A DNA stretch of 64,000 nucleotides from Pseudomonadota bacterium (GTDB lineage Bacteria > Pseudomonadota > Alphaproteobacteria > Caulobacterales > Aquidulcibacteraceae): assembly GCA_020161405.1 (NCBI GenBank), contig JAIUOD010000002.1:124001-188000 (forward strand). Direction: 5' to 3'. Positions 8,787-17,946 of this stretch are shown one piece after another; within the stretch, counting starts at the first letter, position 1, and each line of letters begins with the position of its first letter. The position numbers were made by a program, and so were the translations under genes. The notes under the pieces were generated by a model that saw only the letters and a program-made list of their open reading frames with translations, ran no database searches and was not told where the DNA came from.

Positions 8787-9749
8787 TTAAGCGGCCTCTT
8801 TGCTAAGTATTTGTATATAAGCATTTTTACTTATATTACCGCCCGATAAAATAACCCCAATTTTTTTGCCTTTATTATTGTTTTTTTCTTTTATTGCCGC
8901 TGCAATGCTTGCTGCGCCTGCGCCTTCGGCAATATTTTTGGTGGTTTCAAATATTATATTCATTGCATGGGCGATTTCATCATCGCTAACACGAATGATA
9001 TTATCGATGCCATTTTTAACAATTTCAAATGCCAAAGGTGATGGCTCTTTTACTGCCAAACCATCGGCAATTGTATTTGCGCTTTGTGTATTTATGATTT
9101 TGCCAGCTTTAAGGCTTTGATAGAATGCATCGGCATTTTCGGAAACAACACCGATTATCTTGATTTTAAGGCCAAGTGCATCGCGCGCCTTTATAAGACC
9201 GCAAACCCCCGAGCCGCCGCCAATTGGAACATAGATTTTATCAAAATCCTTATGTGCCAGCATTAATTCATAAGCATAAGTTCCAACCCCAAGAACAAGT
9301 TTTTCATTAAAAGGGTTCACATAATGCGCTTTTTTATCTTCGGCATAATTTTTGGCTAGTTGTTTTGCTTCATCAAAACTATCGCCAATTTCATGTAATT
9401 TTGCGCCAAACGCACTCATGGCTTCATTTTTTGATGCGCAATTACAGCATGGAACAAAAATATCAGTATCAAAGCCAAATTTTTGCGCAGCAAATGCAAT
9501 TGATTGACCATGATTGCCGCGTGTTGCCGATACAAGGGCGGATTTTATATGTTCCTTTGCAAGCTCACTAAGGTAATAAATTCCACCGCGAACTTTAAAC
9601 GCGCCAGTTGGGTTATGATTTTCATGCTTAACCCAAGTTTCATGACCAAGATAATTATTCAATAAAGGCCAAACAAGCTGTGCACTTGGTGACATATATT
9701 TATATATTTCATTGGCTGCATTTTCGAAATGGTTTATTGAAAAGTTCAT
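8787..9749 (-). CDS. Threonine/serine dehydratase-like PLP enzyme
   Basis: Fold-type II PLP enzyme expected to deaminate L-threonine or L-serine in the cytoplasm. Seen: the Schiff-base lysine in NPTGAFKVRGG (about residue 53), ATRGNHGQS that holds the cofactor phosphate-side loop, and the glycine-rich phosphate cradle PIGGGSGVCG. At 320 residues it has no ACT regulatory domain, so it resembles catabolic or hydroxyamino-acid dehydratases rather than IlvA. The ATG at 9749 has AAGAGG upstream; a TTG five codons earlier is unlikely. The exact substrate is uncertain. Confidence 0.82.
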   Translation of the reverse strand: MNFSINHFENAANEIYKYMSPSAQLVWPLLNNYLGHETWVKHENHNPTGAFKVRGGIYYLSELAKEHIKSALVSATRGNHGQSIAFAAQKFGFDTDIFVPCCNCASKNEAMSAFGAKLHEIGDSFDEAKQLAKNYAEDKKAHYVNPFNEKLVLGVGTYAYELMLAHKDFDKIYVPIGGGSGVCGLIKARDALGLKIKIIGVVSENADAFYQSLKAGKIINTQSANTIADGLAVKEPSPLAFEIVKNGIDNIIRVSDDEIAHAMNIIFETTKNIAEGAGAASIAAAIKEKNNNKGKKIGVILSGGNISKNAYIQILSKEAA

Positions 9750-9802
9750 ATTCGACCTCTTCAAAAACTATAACAGAAAAATATTCTAATGTAATAGCTA
9801 TA

Positions 9803-9816
9803 AATAGAATTCTATT
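9803..9816. promoter_or_regulatory. 14-bp perfect palindrome upstream of the dehydratase gene
   Basis: AATAGAATTCTATT reads identically on both strands and lies 54 bases upstream of the dehydratase start. It could be an operator, but the surroundings are so AT-rich that chance is possible. Confidence 0.3.
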
Positions 9817-9841
9817 CTATTTTGCGTGTTAAATATAGAAT

Positions 9842-11674
9842 TTATTTCTTTTTATTGGGCCTTGGCTTTTCATCAAATAATTCAGCTAATTGGTCAACCA
9901 TTGCGCCACCCAATTGTTCAGCATCATTAATTGTAACCGCGCGTTTATAATAACGCGTAACATCATGACCAATACCAATTGCTATAAGTTCGACATTGCC
10001 CTTTTTTTCAATATCACCAATTATATCTTTTAAGTGATTTTCAAGATATGGGCCTGAATTGACCGATAAAGTACTATCATCAACAGGTGCACCATCAGAA
10101 ATAACCATTAATATGCGGCGCTGTTCTGCTCGGGCAAGCAATCTTGCATAGGCCCATTCCAAGGCCTCCCCATCTATATTTTCCTTTAACAAACCTTCGC
10201 GCATCATTAATCCAAGATTACGCTTTGCGCGGCGCCAAGGGGCATCGGCCGATTTATAGATTATATGGCGTAGGTCATTAAGGCGCCCTGGTTGTGCAGG
10301 TTTGCCATCCGCCATCCATTTTTCACGGCTTTGTCCGCCTTTCCACGCCTTTGTGGTAAAGCCCAAAATTTCGGTTTTCACCGCACAGCGTTCCAATGTG
10401 CGCGCCAAAATATCACCGCAAGTTGCCGCAATCATAATTGGGCGACCGCGCATAGAACCAGAATTATCAACCAAAATCGTCACAATCGTATCACGAAACT
10501 CAATATCGCTTTCTTGTTTGAATGAAAGCGGTGACATGGGGTCGGTTACAACGCGCGATAATTTGGCGGCATCCAGCATGCCTTCTTCAAGGTCGAAAGA
10601 CCATGAACGATTTTGCTGTGCCAATAATTTTCTTTGCAAACGATTTGCCAAACGCCCAACTGCGCCCTGCAAACGTTCAAGTTGTTGATCAAGATACATG
10701 CGCAATCTATCAAGTTCGACGGCATCGCATAATTCTTCGGCGCCAATGATTTCATCAAATTGGCGGGTGTAAATTTTATAATCAGATGCTTTACCGCTTT
10801 GGCTTTGTGGGTTTTGCGGCATTGGATTTGATGAAGCCTCTATGTCATCATCCTCGGAATCCGAGCCATCATAATCAACTTCTTGACCAGATTCAGATTG
10901 TTCATCACCTTCGGTTTGTTCGGTTTCGGTTTGTTGCTCTTTGGTTTCTTCTTGTTCTTCTTGGCTGTCTTGATCATCGCCCCCTTCGGGTGGGGCTTCT
11001 TGGTTTTCATTTTCCGATGGGTCTTGATTTTCATCATCACCCAATTCATCACCAAGTTCGAGGTCGCGTATTATGTCGCGCGTAATTTTTGCAAAATCAC
11101 CTTGTTCATGGATTGCATTAATAAGGTGGGAAATATCGGTTCCCGCTTTGGCAATAATTTCGGCGCGCCAAAAATCGGCAACATGCTTAAGCGGGGCAGG
11201 GGTTTCACGCCCCGTTAGTTTTTCACGTAAAACAAGTGACAGCCCCTCAATCATTGGGGTAGTATCCTTGGTCATCATGCGTTGATACCCGCGCTTTATT
11301 GCGCTTTCGATTAAATTGGCATCAAGATTTATCGCAACACCCGGCATTGCATTTGCACCTAATGCGGCAACGCGCACATCCTCTGCCATATCATAAATCG
11401 CCTGTGCATTCGGGCCGATTGGGCGATTTTGAAAATGCTTTATATCTTCATGGTGCGCAAGTTTAAGCCCTGCGAAATCAGATTGCCCACGAATTTTTGA
11501 AACTTCATCAATGGTCAAAACCCGTGCAGGCTGGGGCAGGTTTACACTATGCCCCGAAACACTTGGTTCATTTGCGGTGAAATTAACTTCAACATTTTCC
11601 TCACGGGCAAGCGCGCGGGTCGAATGGGAAATCGCCCTTTTAAAAACCTCTGCCTGTGTAGTTTTTTGTGTCAA
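9842..11674 (-). CDS. cobT: Cobaltochelatase-type subunit CobT
   Basis: Partner of CobS in the ATP-driven AAA+/VWA complex that, with CobN, inserts cobalt in aerobic B12 synthesis. At 610 residues it has normal length. There is an N-terminal helical domain, then a very acidic Glu/Gln/Asp linker (about residues 205-285), then a C-terminal VWA domain with the MIDAS motif DNSGSMRG (about residue 400) and [10 protein letters not shown]. No cobN lies in this window. CobST pairs occur in alphaproteobacteria in this bolA/dnaJ neighbourhood, so a broader role is possible. It is separated from cobS only by a palindromic repeat. Confidence 0.92.
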   Translation of the reverse strand: MTQKTTQAEVFKRAISHSTRALAREENVEVNFTANEPSVSGHSVNLPQPARVLTIDEVSKIRGQSDFAGLKLAHHEDIKHFQNRPIGPNAQAIYDMAEDVRVAALGANAMPGVAINLDANLIESAIKRGYQRMMTKDTTPMIEGLSLVLREKLTGRETPAPLKHVADFWRAEIIAKAGTDISHLINAIHEQGDFAKITRDIIRDLELGDELGDDENQDPSENENQEAPPEGGDDQDSQEEQEETKEQQTETEQTEGDEQSESGQEVDYDGSDSEDDDIEASSNPMPQNPQSQSGKASDYKIYTRQFDEIIGAEELCDAVELDRLRMYLDQQLERLQGAVGRLANRLQRKLLAQQNRSWSFDLEEGMLDAAKLSRVVTDPMSPLSFKQESDIEFRDTIVTILVDNSGSMRGRPIMIAATCGDILARTLERCAVKTEILGFTTKAWKGGQSREKWMADGKPAQPGRLNDLRHIIYKSADAPWRRAKRNLGLMMREGLLKENIDGEALEWAYARLLARAEQRRILMVISDGAPVDDSTLSVNSGPYLENHLKDIIGDIEKKGNVELIAIGIGHDVTRYYKRAVTINDAEQLGGAMVDQLAELFDEKPRPNKKK

Positions 11675-11685
11675 TTTTACTTACC

Positions 11686-11763
11686 TGTCATCCCGCACTT
11701 GATGCGGGATCTCGTTGAATTGCGCGCGTCACTATGAGATCCCGCATCAAGTGCGGGATGACA
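11686..11763. repeat. Dispersed palindromic repeat, perfect 28-bp arms
   Basis: Arms 11686-11713 and 11736-11763 are exact reverse complements (outer part TGTCATCCCGCACTTGATGC) around a 22-base loop. I know this TCATCCCGC...GCGGGAT type from many alphaproteobacterial genomes, where it appears in chance translations as VIPHLMRDL. It ends one base before the cobS stop codon and fills the cobS-cobT gap, so it would form a long hairpin in the cobST mRNA. Confidence 0.9.
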
Positions 11764-12750
11764 TTATGAAACTTGTAATAAATGCGCCGCCTCTGGCAAA
11801 TCTTCGCCAAAGCAGCGTTGATAAAATTCTGCAATTGTTGGGCGCTCAAGCTCATCGCATTTATTAAGGAATGAAACGCGGAAGGCAAAGCCGATATTTT
11901 CGAAAATCTCGGCATTTTGCGCCCAATTGATAACTGTACGTGGTGACATAACGGTTGAAACATCACCATTCATAAAGGCATTACGCGTCATATCGGCAAC
12001 GCGCACCATTTTAGCAAGTATTTCAACTTTAACCGGGTCAGTTTCACCCATTTTTGCGGCAACAATTTCGGTTTCTGCATCATGGTCAAGGTAATTTAGA
12101 GTGGTTACGATATTCCACCTATCCATTTGCCCTTGGTTGATTTGTTGTGTGCCGTGATAAAGGCCAGTTGTATCACCCAAACCAATTGTATTGGTGGTTG
12201 CAAAAAGCCTAAAATAATTATTCGGCTTAATAACGCGGTTTTGATCAAGCAAGGTTAAATGCCCTGACGCCTCCAAAACGCGTTGGATTACGAACATAAC
12301 ATCAGGGCGGCCTGCATCATATTCGTCGAATGTTAAACCGACTGAGCGTTGTAATGCCCAAGGCAAAATACCTTCGCGAAATTCGGTTATTTGTTTGCCA
12401 TCTTTAAGAACGATTGCATCTTTACCAACCAAATCAATACGTGACACATGACCATCCAAGTTCACGCGTATCATCGGCCAATTAAGGCGTGCTGCAACTT
12501 GCTCAATATGGGTTGATTTACCCGTTCCATGATAACCTTGAACAATAACACGGCGATTATGTTCAAACCCTGCGAGGATGGCGCGGGTTGTTAATGGATC
12601 AAAGCGATAGCTTGAATCAATTTCAGGAACGTATTCATTATTATTTTTAAATGCCTTGACCTTTAGTTTTGATTCAAAGCCAAAAACTTCTTCTACGTTG
12701 ATTGTAGTGTCTGGTGCATTGCTCAATAATTGTTCAGATAAATCAGTCAT
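11764..12750 (-). CDS. cobS: Cobaltochelatase-type AAA+ subunit CobS
   Basis: AAA+ ATPase that forms the hexameric ring of the CobS-CobT chaperone and energises metal insertion by CobN. The protein is 328 residues, as usual. Walker A is GYHGTGKST at 72-80 and Walker B is [12 protein letters not shown] at about 139-150. The motif [18 protein letters not shown] is diagnostic of CobS. I take the ATG at 12750; a GTG nine codons upstream has no family support. It is transcribed ahead of cobT across the palindromic repeat. Confidence 0.94.
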   Translation of the reverse strand: MTDLSEQLLSNAPDTTINVEEVFGFESKLKVKAFKNNNEYVPEIDSSYRFDPLTTRAILAGFEHNRRVIVQGYHGTGKSTHIEQVAARLNWPMIRVNLDGHVSRIDLVGKDAIVLKDGKQITEFREGILPWALQRSVGLTFDEYDAGRPDVMFVIQRVLEASGHLTLLDQNRVIKPNNYFRLFATTNTIGLGDTTGLYHGTQQINQGQMDRWNIVTTLNYLDHDAETEIVAAKMGETDPVKVEILAKMVRVADMTRNAFMNGDVSTVMSPRTVINWAQNAEIFENIGFAFRVSFLNKCDELERPTIAEFYQRCFGEDLPEAAHLLQVS

Positions 12751-13034
12751 TTTGGTTTTCACTTTTCTATGGCACACCTACTAAAAGTAGGTGCGCTAAT
12801 CGTCAATGATTTTGCGTTATTAAACTGTGATTTTTAATGAGGTTTAAGCCTTTATTCGCGTCAGACATATTTTTGACTAATTCTATAATGGGTTTTTATA
12901 TTAGATTTGATGAATCTATGCGGTCATGGTTTTGAATAAAAAATGTTTTTCAAATATCTTTCGCCAATTTTGCATGGTTTTTTATGAGATATTTTACAAT
13001 GGCAAAATTATAAAGGCTGATGATAAAGAGGTTT

Positions 13035-13460
13035 TTAAATTCTTGCTTTTTCGCGATCGTTTGCGCTTATTATTATAAGCAATATCATAAGCGCAATGCT
13101 ATATTCGCTTCCGCCTGTACCATGTTCGCCAACGAACCAACCATTGTGGCGGTGAATTAGAATTATTCCAACAAAAGCAATAGTGAATAATATACTACTT
13201 GCTGGTCGAACACAGCGATTAATAATTAATAATGTGCCAGAAACCAATTCTGCAATTGTTATAAGCCATACGAATATTACGCCATTTGGAAAACCAATAG
13301 ATTCCATAAATGTTGCGAATTGTGGAATTGTATCATTCACAATTCTTACAACTGCATGAGCCATGAAGAATATGGCCGTCATTATACGCGCTAAATCAAG
13401 TGAGTTCTTCAAAGATATGAATGGAAAATTTTTCAAGCTATCATCCCCTGATTTAGTCAT
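13035..13460 (-). CDS. DoxX-family membrane protein
   Basis: Small inner-membrane protein (141 residues, four predicted transmembrane helices) of the DoxX family. The C-terminal pattern HRHNGWFVGEHGTGGSEYS followed by a hydrophobic helix is typical of the branch seen in many proteobacteria. Members have been linked to redox or sulfur metabolism, but the biochemical role of this branch is not established. It lies between cobS and a divergent acyltransferase with wide gaps on both sides, so it is probably monocistronic. Confidence 0.8.
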   Translation of the reverse strand: MTKSGDDSLKNFPFISLKNSLDLARIMTAIFFMAHAVVRIVNDTIPQFATFMESIGFPNGVIFVWLITIAELVSGTLLIINRCVRPASSILFTIAFVGIILIHRHNGWFVGEHGTGGSEYSIALMILLIIISANDREKARI

Positions 13461-13764
13461 TCGCTTTAACCCATTAAATGCATATTAAAAATATATATTA
13501 TAAAGTCAAATAATGAAAATCATTTTCCTATAGGTGTGTCACGGCCTCTTTAAATGTGATAAATTTTAACAATAACGGCTATTTACCATTGCAATCATCG
13601 AGTTAGGTCGGTCTAAATTCGAATAGTCTAATAAATACTTACCCGGAATTATGTATCAAATAAGTAAAAAATGAGCGAGGATTTAGAAGCGTCAAACCAG
13701 ACATCTGAATTATAAATACAGTTTTATTAGCATTATAAAAACCCTTGCATATTATAAATTGTGC
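13461..13764. other. Intergenic region, no gene seen
   Basis: Divergent spacer of 304 bases between the DoxX gene and the acyltransferase gene. It is AT-rich with stops in all frames, no RNA-like fold and no convincing repeat. It must hold both promoters, but none stands out. Confidence 0.5.
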
Positions 13765-14892
13765 ATGGTTAAAAATAATTACGCAATTTCGTTTAAAGCA
13801 GATACAAATTATATATATGGCCTTGATGGGCTGCGGGCAATTTCAATATTAATTGTCTTGGTTTCGCATTTTGGATTTGGGAATATTGTGCCGGGTGGTT
13901 TTGGCGTAACAATTTTTTTCTTTATTTCTGGATTTTTAATCACACGCCTTTTGATTAGCGAACAGAATAAAAAACAAGGTCAAATCGATTTAAAAAATTT
14001 CTATATAAGGCGGTTTTTACGCCTTATGCCCGCCCTTTATGTGTTTATCGTTTTTGTTTGTGTTTTGGCGTTATTTTTCAATCTGAAATTATATCTAATT
14101 CAAATTTTAAGTGCCTGTTTTTATTTGGTGAATTATTATGACATTGCATGGGCGGCGCTTGAATTGCCTAAGCGTATTGTCCCGTGGGGCCATCTATGGT
14201 CACTTGCCGTTGAGGAGCATTTTTACCTTTTATTCCCGCTTGCCCTTACAATTTTTGGCAAAAAACATGATAATAGAATTAAATTCGTATCCATTCTTAT
14301 TATCCTATCTGCGGCGTGGCGTTTGTTTGGCTATGAATATTTGAACTTTTCGGACAATAGAATTTATCTTGCAACTGAATGTAGGATTGAAAATATATTA
14401 TGGGGCTGTTTGCTTGCAATTTTAATGGATGGTGCAAAAACTTCTAAGAACAGAATTTCAAATTTAATTGGTTGGCATTGGGTTTTTATTGGGCTTTGCG
14501 GAATTATCGGGTCTTTGCTTTTTCGCAATGAAGAATTTAGGGCGACATGGCGCTATAGTATTCAAAGCGTATCAATTTTCATTTTGATATTTAATTTATA
14601 CGCATTTTCATCGTTAAATTTTGCGATAAAAATATTGGATATGAAAATATTCCGATTTATGGGAAGGTTGTCATATTCGCTTTATTTGTGGCATTTCCCC
14701 GTATTATGGGCTTTCTATAAATTTATAAATGTAGAAATTGGATTAATTCCATTGCCATTGGATTATGCAATTTACGCGGCAATAATTAGTTTCGCACTTG
14801 CCTGTGGTTCATATTATTTAGTTGAGCGTCCATTCTTTGAATTACGTAAAAAATTTGGTGCAAAACCTGTTGAAGAAATGGTTCGCCAATAA
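13765..14892 (+). CDS. Acyltransferase family 3 (OafA/YrhL-like) membrane protein
   Basis: Integral membrane O-acyltransferase with about ten helices in 375 residues. These enzymes transfer acetyl or other acyl groups to surface glycans or lipids. The N-terminal LDGLRAISILIVLVSH contains the catalytic-type His, RRFLRLMPALYVF carries the RxxR motif, and LWSLAVEEHFYLLFP is the other family hallmark. There is no SGNH domain. The ATG at 13765 is preferred to a TTG two codons earlier. No glycan operon surrounds it, so the acceptor is unknown. Confidence 0.9.
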   Translation: MVKNNYAISFKADTNYIYGLDGLRAISILIVLVSHFGFGNIVPGGFGVTIFFFISGFLITRLLISEQNKKQGQIDLKNFYIRRFLRLMPALYVFIVFVCVLALFFNLKLYLIQILSACFYLVNYYDIAWAALELPKRIVPWGHLWSLAVEEHFYLLFPLALTIFGKKHDNRIKFVSILIILSAAWRLFGYEYLNFSDNRIYLATECRIENILWGCLLAILMDGAKTSKNRISNLIGWHWVFIGLCGIIGSLLFRNEEFRATWRYSIQSVSIFILIFNLYAFSSLNFAIKILDMKIFRFMGRLSYSLYLWHFPVLWAFYKFINVEIGLIPLPLDYAIYAAIISFALACGSYYLVERPFFELRKKFGAKPVEEMVRQ

Positions 14893-14904
14893 TTTTTTTA
14901 CGCG

Positions 14905-15294
14905 CTAATTCACTTTTTTATAAATTACACTTTGGCAAACCATTGGTACTAAACACACCAAAACTTGTAATCTGCCACTATTAAGAGTTTGCACTTTTGC
15001 CTTAAATGTTTGGTTTTGCTTTGGGGTGAATAGGCCGTAATATTCATCTTCTTTCACGGTTTTTAGATTTTGCAATATCATTTTTCCCATAAGGTTTTCT
15101 TCGGCCTTTGGCTTATGAATTTCTTTGACCACAATGGCGCAAGCTAAATTATTATTGCTACGGCATGGTTCAACTTTTACCCTTGTTGTCCCATCCAAAG
15201 TTTCCCAAAATCCCAAAAGCTTATCAGCCACTTGTGCGTTGGCCGATTGATTATAAAGGGCGAAAAAAACAAAAAAAAGCGCACGAAGTTTCAT
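14905..15294 (-). CDS. DUF2147-family exported protein
   Basis: A 129-residue protein with a clear signal peptide ending in SANA. The mature part begins with KLLGFWETLDG and continues with short beta-strands in the pattern of DUF2147, a lipocalin-like family of unknown role in the periplasm. Two Cys pairs could form disulfides. AAGGAG lies five bases before the ATG at 15294. It is convergent with the acyltransferase gene, with only 12 bases between stops. Confidence 0.75.
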   Translation of the reverse strand: MKLRALFFVFFALYNQSANAQVADKLLGFWETLDGTTRVKVEPCRSNNNLACAIVVKEIHKPKAEENLMGKMILQNLKTVKEDEYYGLFTPKQNQTFKAKVQTLNSGRLQVLVCLVPMVCQSVIYKKVN

Positions 15295-15360
15295 AAACAC
15301 TCCTTAAACATCAAAACCGCATAACAATGATTTGTTGCGAAATTGTGGAGCGTTTAAAAA

Positions 15361-15987
15361 TTATGCGCGTTTTGAGGTTTTAAGAACTTTATATGCTTTA
15401 ACAACAGCTTGTAAGCGCGCCTCTGCGGAGCGGTCACCACCATTTGAATCGGGGTGAAAGCGCCTTACAAGGTCGGCATAAGCGGCACGAACTTCTTGTG
15501 GTGTAGCTTTTGGCGTTAAGTCCAATTCCTCGTATGCGCTTCTTATTGGTGCAGAGGCAAGCATTGCCGCTTGCTGCGCATTTTGATTGCGGTGGCGATT
15601 GCGGCGGTCGTGATAAGTTTCAGTAGTCTTATTACCCGCAAATCGATTATTGCGACCCAAAGTTGATGATTCGCGCGAACCACCTTTTGCACCAAAATTC
15701 CATGTTGGGCGGTGTCCATGACGTTCAGCCTCTTGAAAGGCGCGTTGATCGCCATCATTCATGCCCTCGAAGAAGTTCCAATTCTTATTGTATTCGGCAG
15801 CATGTTTTTCACAAAACCACCAAAACTCTTTTGGATTATCACGTGATTTTGGGGCCTTGCATTTACCAGGCAAAATACAGCCTTCATGCTCGCATGGCTT
15901 TGGCTCTTCCTTTTGGGCAGAAATGCTCATGGGTTTGCGAATGCGAATATCTGTAAATTTTGGACGATATGAATATGAATCAGACAT
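15361..15987 (-). CDS. J-domain (DnaJ-like) protein
   Basis: A 208-residue cochaperone-like protein with the J-domain at its C-terminus (about residues 145-205): AYEELDLTPKATPQEVRAAY, then RRFHPDSNGG with the essential HPD motif. The N-terminal half has Cys/His residues (CEHEGCILPGKC and WWFCEKH) that could bind zinc. This layout is standard for an alphaproteobacterial family found between bolA and cobS. The ATG at 15987 is used; the upstream in-frame codon is TTG. It diverges from bolA with a 46-base gap. Confidence 0.88.
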   Translation of the reverse strand: MSDSYSYRPKFTDIRIRKPMSISAQKEEPKPCEHEGCILPGKCKAPKSRDNPKEFWWFCEKHAAEYNKNWNFFEGMNDGDQRAFQEAERHGHRPTWNFGAKGGSRESSTLGRNNRFAGNKTTETYHDRRNRHRNQNAQQAAMLASAPIRSAYEELDLTPKATPQEVRAAYADLVRRFHPDSNGGDRSAEARLQAVVKAYKVLKTSKRA

Positions 15988-16033
15988 GTTTAATATTATG
16001 GTGCTGTTCTTTGTTTGAAACAAGTATGGGAGC

Positions 16034-16360
16034 GTGAAATTGGGGCCAATTGAAACTAAAATTTTTGATAAATTGACAAAAACCCTTCAACCAAAACTTA
16101 TTGAAATTGTCAATGATAGTGCAAAACATTCTTCGCATGGCGGTGTGAAAGATTTTTATGATAAAATGGGCGAAAGCTATGAAGGTCCTGCCGAAAGCCA
16201 TTTTTCAATTCGCATTGTTTCAGACAAATTTAACGGCGTAAACCGCTTAAATCGCCAAAGATTAGTTTTAGATTTAATTCAAGATGAAATGAAAGTTGTG
16301 CACGCGCTTGCGCTAAAAACACTAACACCAGAAGAATTAATGAGTCCTGACCCTAGGTGA
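16034..16360 (+). CDS. bolA: BolA-family protein
   Basis: BolA proteins pair with monothiol glutaredoxins in iron-sulfur cluster handling and can act in stress regulation. The 108-residue product has the class II KH-like fold core: ESHFSIRIVSDKFNG with the conserved His, then LNRQRLVLDLIQDEM and HALALKTLTPEE. It starts at GTG 16034 after GGGAGC. It is divergent from the J-domain gene. Its stop overlaps the convergent DUF2306 gene by 8 bases. Confidence 0.92.
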   Translation: MKLGPIETKIFDKLTKTLQPKLIEIVNDSAKHSSHGGVKDFYDKMGESYEGPAESHFSIRIVSDKFNGVNRLNRQRLVLDLIQDEMKVVHALALKTLTPEELMSPDPR

Positions 16361-16994
16361 AGGCTAATTTACGTTTATAATTATTTCTATAGATTATTAA
16401 TTCAGCAATAATAATATTAATCCCCCAACCTAAACCCATTAAAATGGCGCGCTCGAATGTATTTGGCTGACCAATTAATAATATCCAGGGCAGATTAGTC
16501 ACAACTTGCGTTCCTGCACCCATCCCAATTGCATAGCCGCGAAGCATCCATTCGCTATGTGATTTTATGTTTTTGTCTTTTATGGCTTTATAGCCCAATA
16601 TTAGGCTTATAAGCATTGCAACGCCGACAATTAAACGCTCTATATAAAGGATTGTGCCATCGGTTTTTGGTAAAATATAAAAATGCGCCATATAAAGACC
16701 GCTTAAAGCCGATATAATGCCGCTTACAAAAATTACCTGACCACTATATCTGTGCCATTTATTTTTACCCCTTAGGCTTGGGGCAAATTGTAATGCGCCA
16801 ATTGGGCCAAAGATACACATGCTTAAAATATGCAATATTACAGGGATTGGTGCGTTAAAAAATCTTTGATTATCCGCATTTATTGCGCCAGTAGATAATT
16901 GCACAAGTCTGTATATTCCCGCGGCAATAGGAATTACACACAATATGAATAGGCCCAAAATAACAAGCCAGTTAGTCTTTTTAGAGTTCACCAT
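16353..16994 (-). CDS. DUF2306 membrane protein
   Basis: A 213-residue inner-membrane protein with about six or seven helices. The histidine-bearing motifs HILSMCIFGPIGALQF, NKWHRYSG and HSEWMLRG are the spaced His/Arg positions of DUF2306, a family of unknown function that resembles haem-binding b-type membrane proteins. It is monocistronic, with the che terminator region upstream and bolA overlapping its 3' end. Confidence 0.78.
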   Translation of the reverse strand: MVNSKKTNWLVILGLFILCVIPIAAGIYRLVQLSTGAINADNQRFFNAPIPVILHILSMCIFGPIGALQFAPSLRGKNKWHRYSGQVIFVSGIISALSGLYMAHFYILPKTDGTILYIERLIVGVAMLISLILGYKAIKDKNIKSHSEWMLRGYAIGMGAGTQVVTNLPWILLIGQPNTFERAILMGLGWGINIIIAELIIYRNNYKRKLAFT

Positions 16995-17046
16995 AATTCT
17001 CTTTATATATTTAACTTATATTCCTTATGTATATTTTAGTTAAAAT

Positions 17047-17077
17047 AAAAAGCCAAAGGAATTTCCTATGGCTTTTT
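17047..17077 (-). terminator. Terminator at the end of the che operon
   Basis: AAAAAGCCA (17047-17055) pairs with TGGCTTTTT (17069-17077), with an inner AGGAA/TTCCT helix. T-runs occur on both strands. It lies 33 bases beyond the cheR stop codon. Confidence 0.75.
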
Positions 17078-17109
17078 ATTAAATTTCATTAATTAGTCTG
17101 CAAATGCAA

Positions 17110-17946
17110 TTATGCAGCTTTGATCAGGCCCACTTTTGCCAAATCAGTGGCATAAAGACCACGCGCATTTGGAACTGGTCTAAATGTATCAGTGATACCA
17201 AGAACAGTTTCAGCCGCACCCATCAATAAATAGCCAGGGCCTTCAACCTGTTGTGCCATACGTTCAAGAACGCGTTTTTTGGTGGTAATATCAAAATAAA
17301 TAAGAACATTACGACAGAAAATAATATCAAAACGACCAAGGGTTCTGAAATCATCTAAAAGATTCATTTGTCTATAGCGCGCGCAATTTCGGATGTTTTC
17401 AGAAATACGCCAATTTTCGCCTTCTTTTTTGAAATATTTTACTAAATAATTCACTGGAAGACCGCGCTGAACCTCGAATTGAGTATAAAGTCCTGATTTT
17501 GCTTTTTCTAGGCAACGCTCTGAAATATCGGTTCCGATAATTTCAACTTTGCAGCCGCCCATTTTGTGACCCATTTGGTCAATAACCATTGCGATTGTAT
17601 ATGGCTCTTGACCAGTAGATGCGGCAGCGCACCAAATTCTTATTGTGCCGCCACGTTTTTTGGCAACTAAATCAGGCAAGATTATGTTTTCTAAATGCTC
17701 GAAAGGCGTTTTATCACGGAAGAAAAACGTTTCATTAGTTGTCATTGCATCAACAACAGCCTCAATAAGGCGAACGTCATTGCGCATTTTTATGATTGAA
17801 ATCATTTCTTCTAAAGAGGCAATGCCTTCGCGACGTGCAATTGGGCCTAAACGGCTTTCAACCAAATAAGTTTTATCAGGCGTAAGAACAAGTCCTGATC
17901 TATCCCTAACAAGGTTGGCAATAAAATCAAAATCGCCAGGCTTCAT
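17110..17946 (-). CDS. cheR: Chemoreceptor glutamate methyltransferase CheR
   Basis: Methylates receptor glutamates with S-adenosylmethionine during adaptation. The 278-residue protein has the N-terminal helical CheR domain and a C-terminal Rossmann domain. SAM-site motifs are AASTGQEPYTIAM and GTDIS, followed by IIFCRNVLIYFD. There is no C-terminal receptor-binding extension. It is the last gene of the operon, and its ATG overlaps the cheB stop (TAATG). Confidence 0.95.
   Translation of the reverse strand: MKPGDFDFIANLVRDRSGLVLTPDKTYLVESRLGPIARREGIASLEEMISIIKMRNDVRLIEAVVDAMTTNETFFFRDKTPFEHLENIILPDLVAKKRGGTIRIWCAAASTGQEPYTIAMVIDQMGHKMGGCKVEIIGTDISERCLEKAKSGLYTQFEVQRGLPVNYLVKYFKKEGENWRISENIRNCARYRQMNLLDDFRTLGRFDIIFCRNVLIYFDITTKKRVLERMAQQVEGPGYLLMGAAETVLGITDTFRPVPNARGLYATDLAKVGLIKAA

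Noticed and set aside
10786..11218. Hydrophobic plus-strand ORFs opposite the middle of cobT
   Set aside because: They are the antisense of the Glu/Asp/Gln-rich CobT linker, which reads as Phe/Leu/Val-rich protein in reverse. No ribosome site, and cobT is certain.
11549..11969. Short ORFs containing VIPHLMRDL across the cobS-cobT junction
   Set aside because: The peptide is the translation of the palindromic repeat in either direction, a known annotation artefact.
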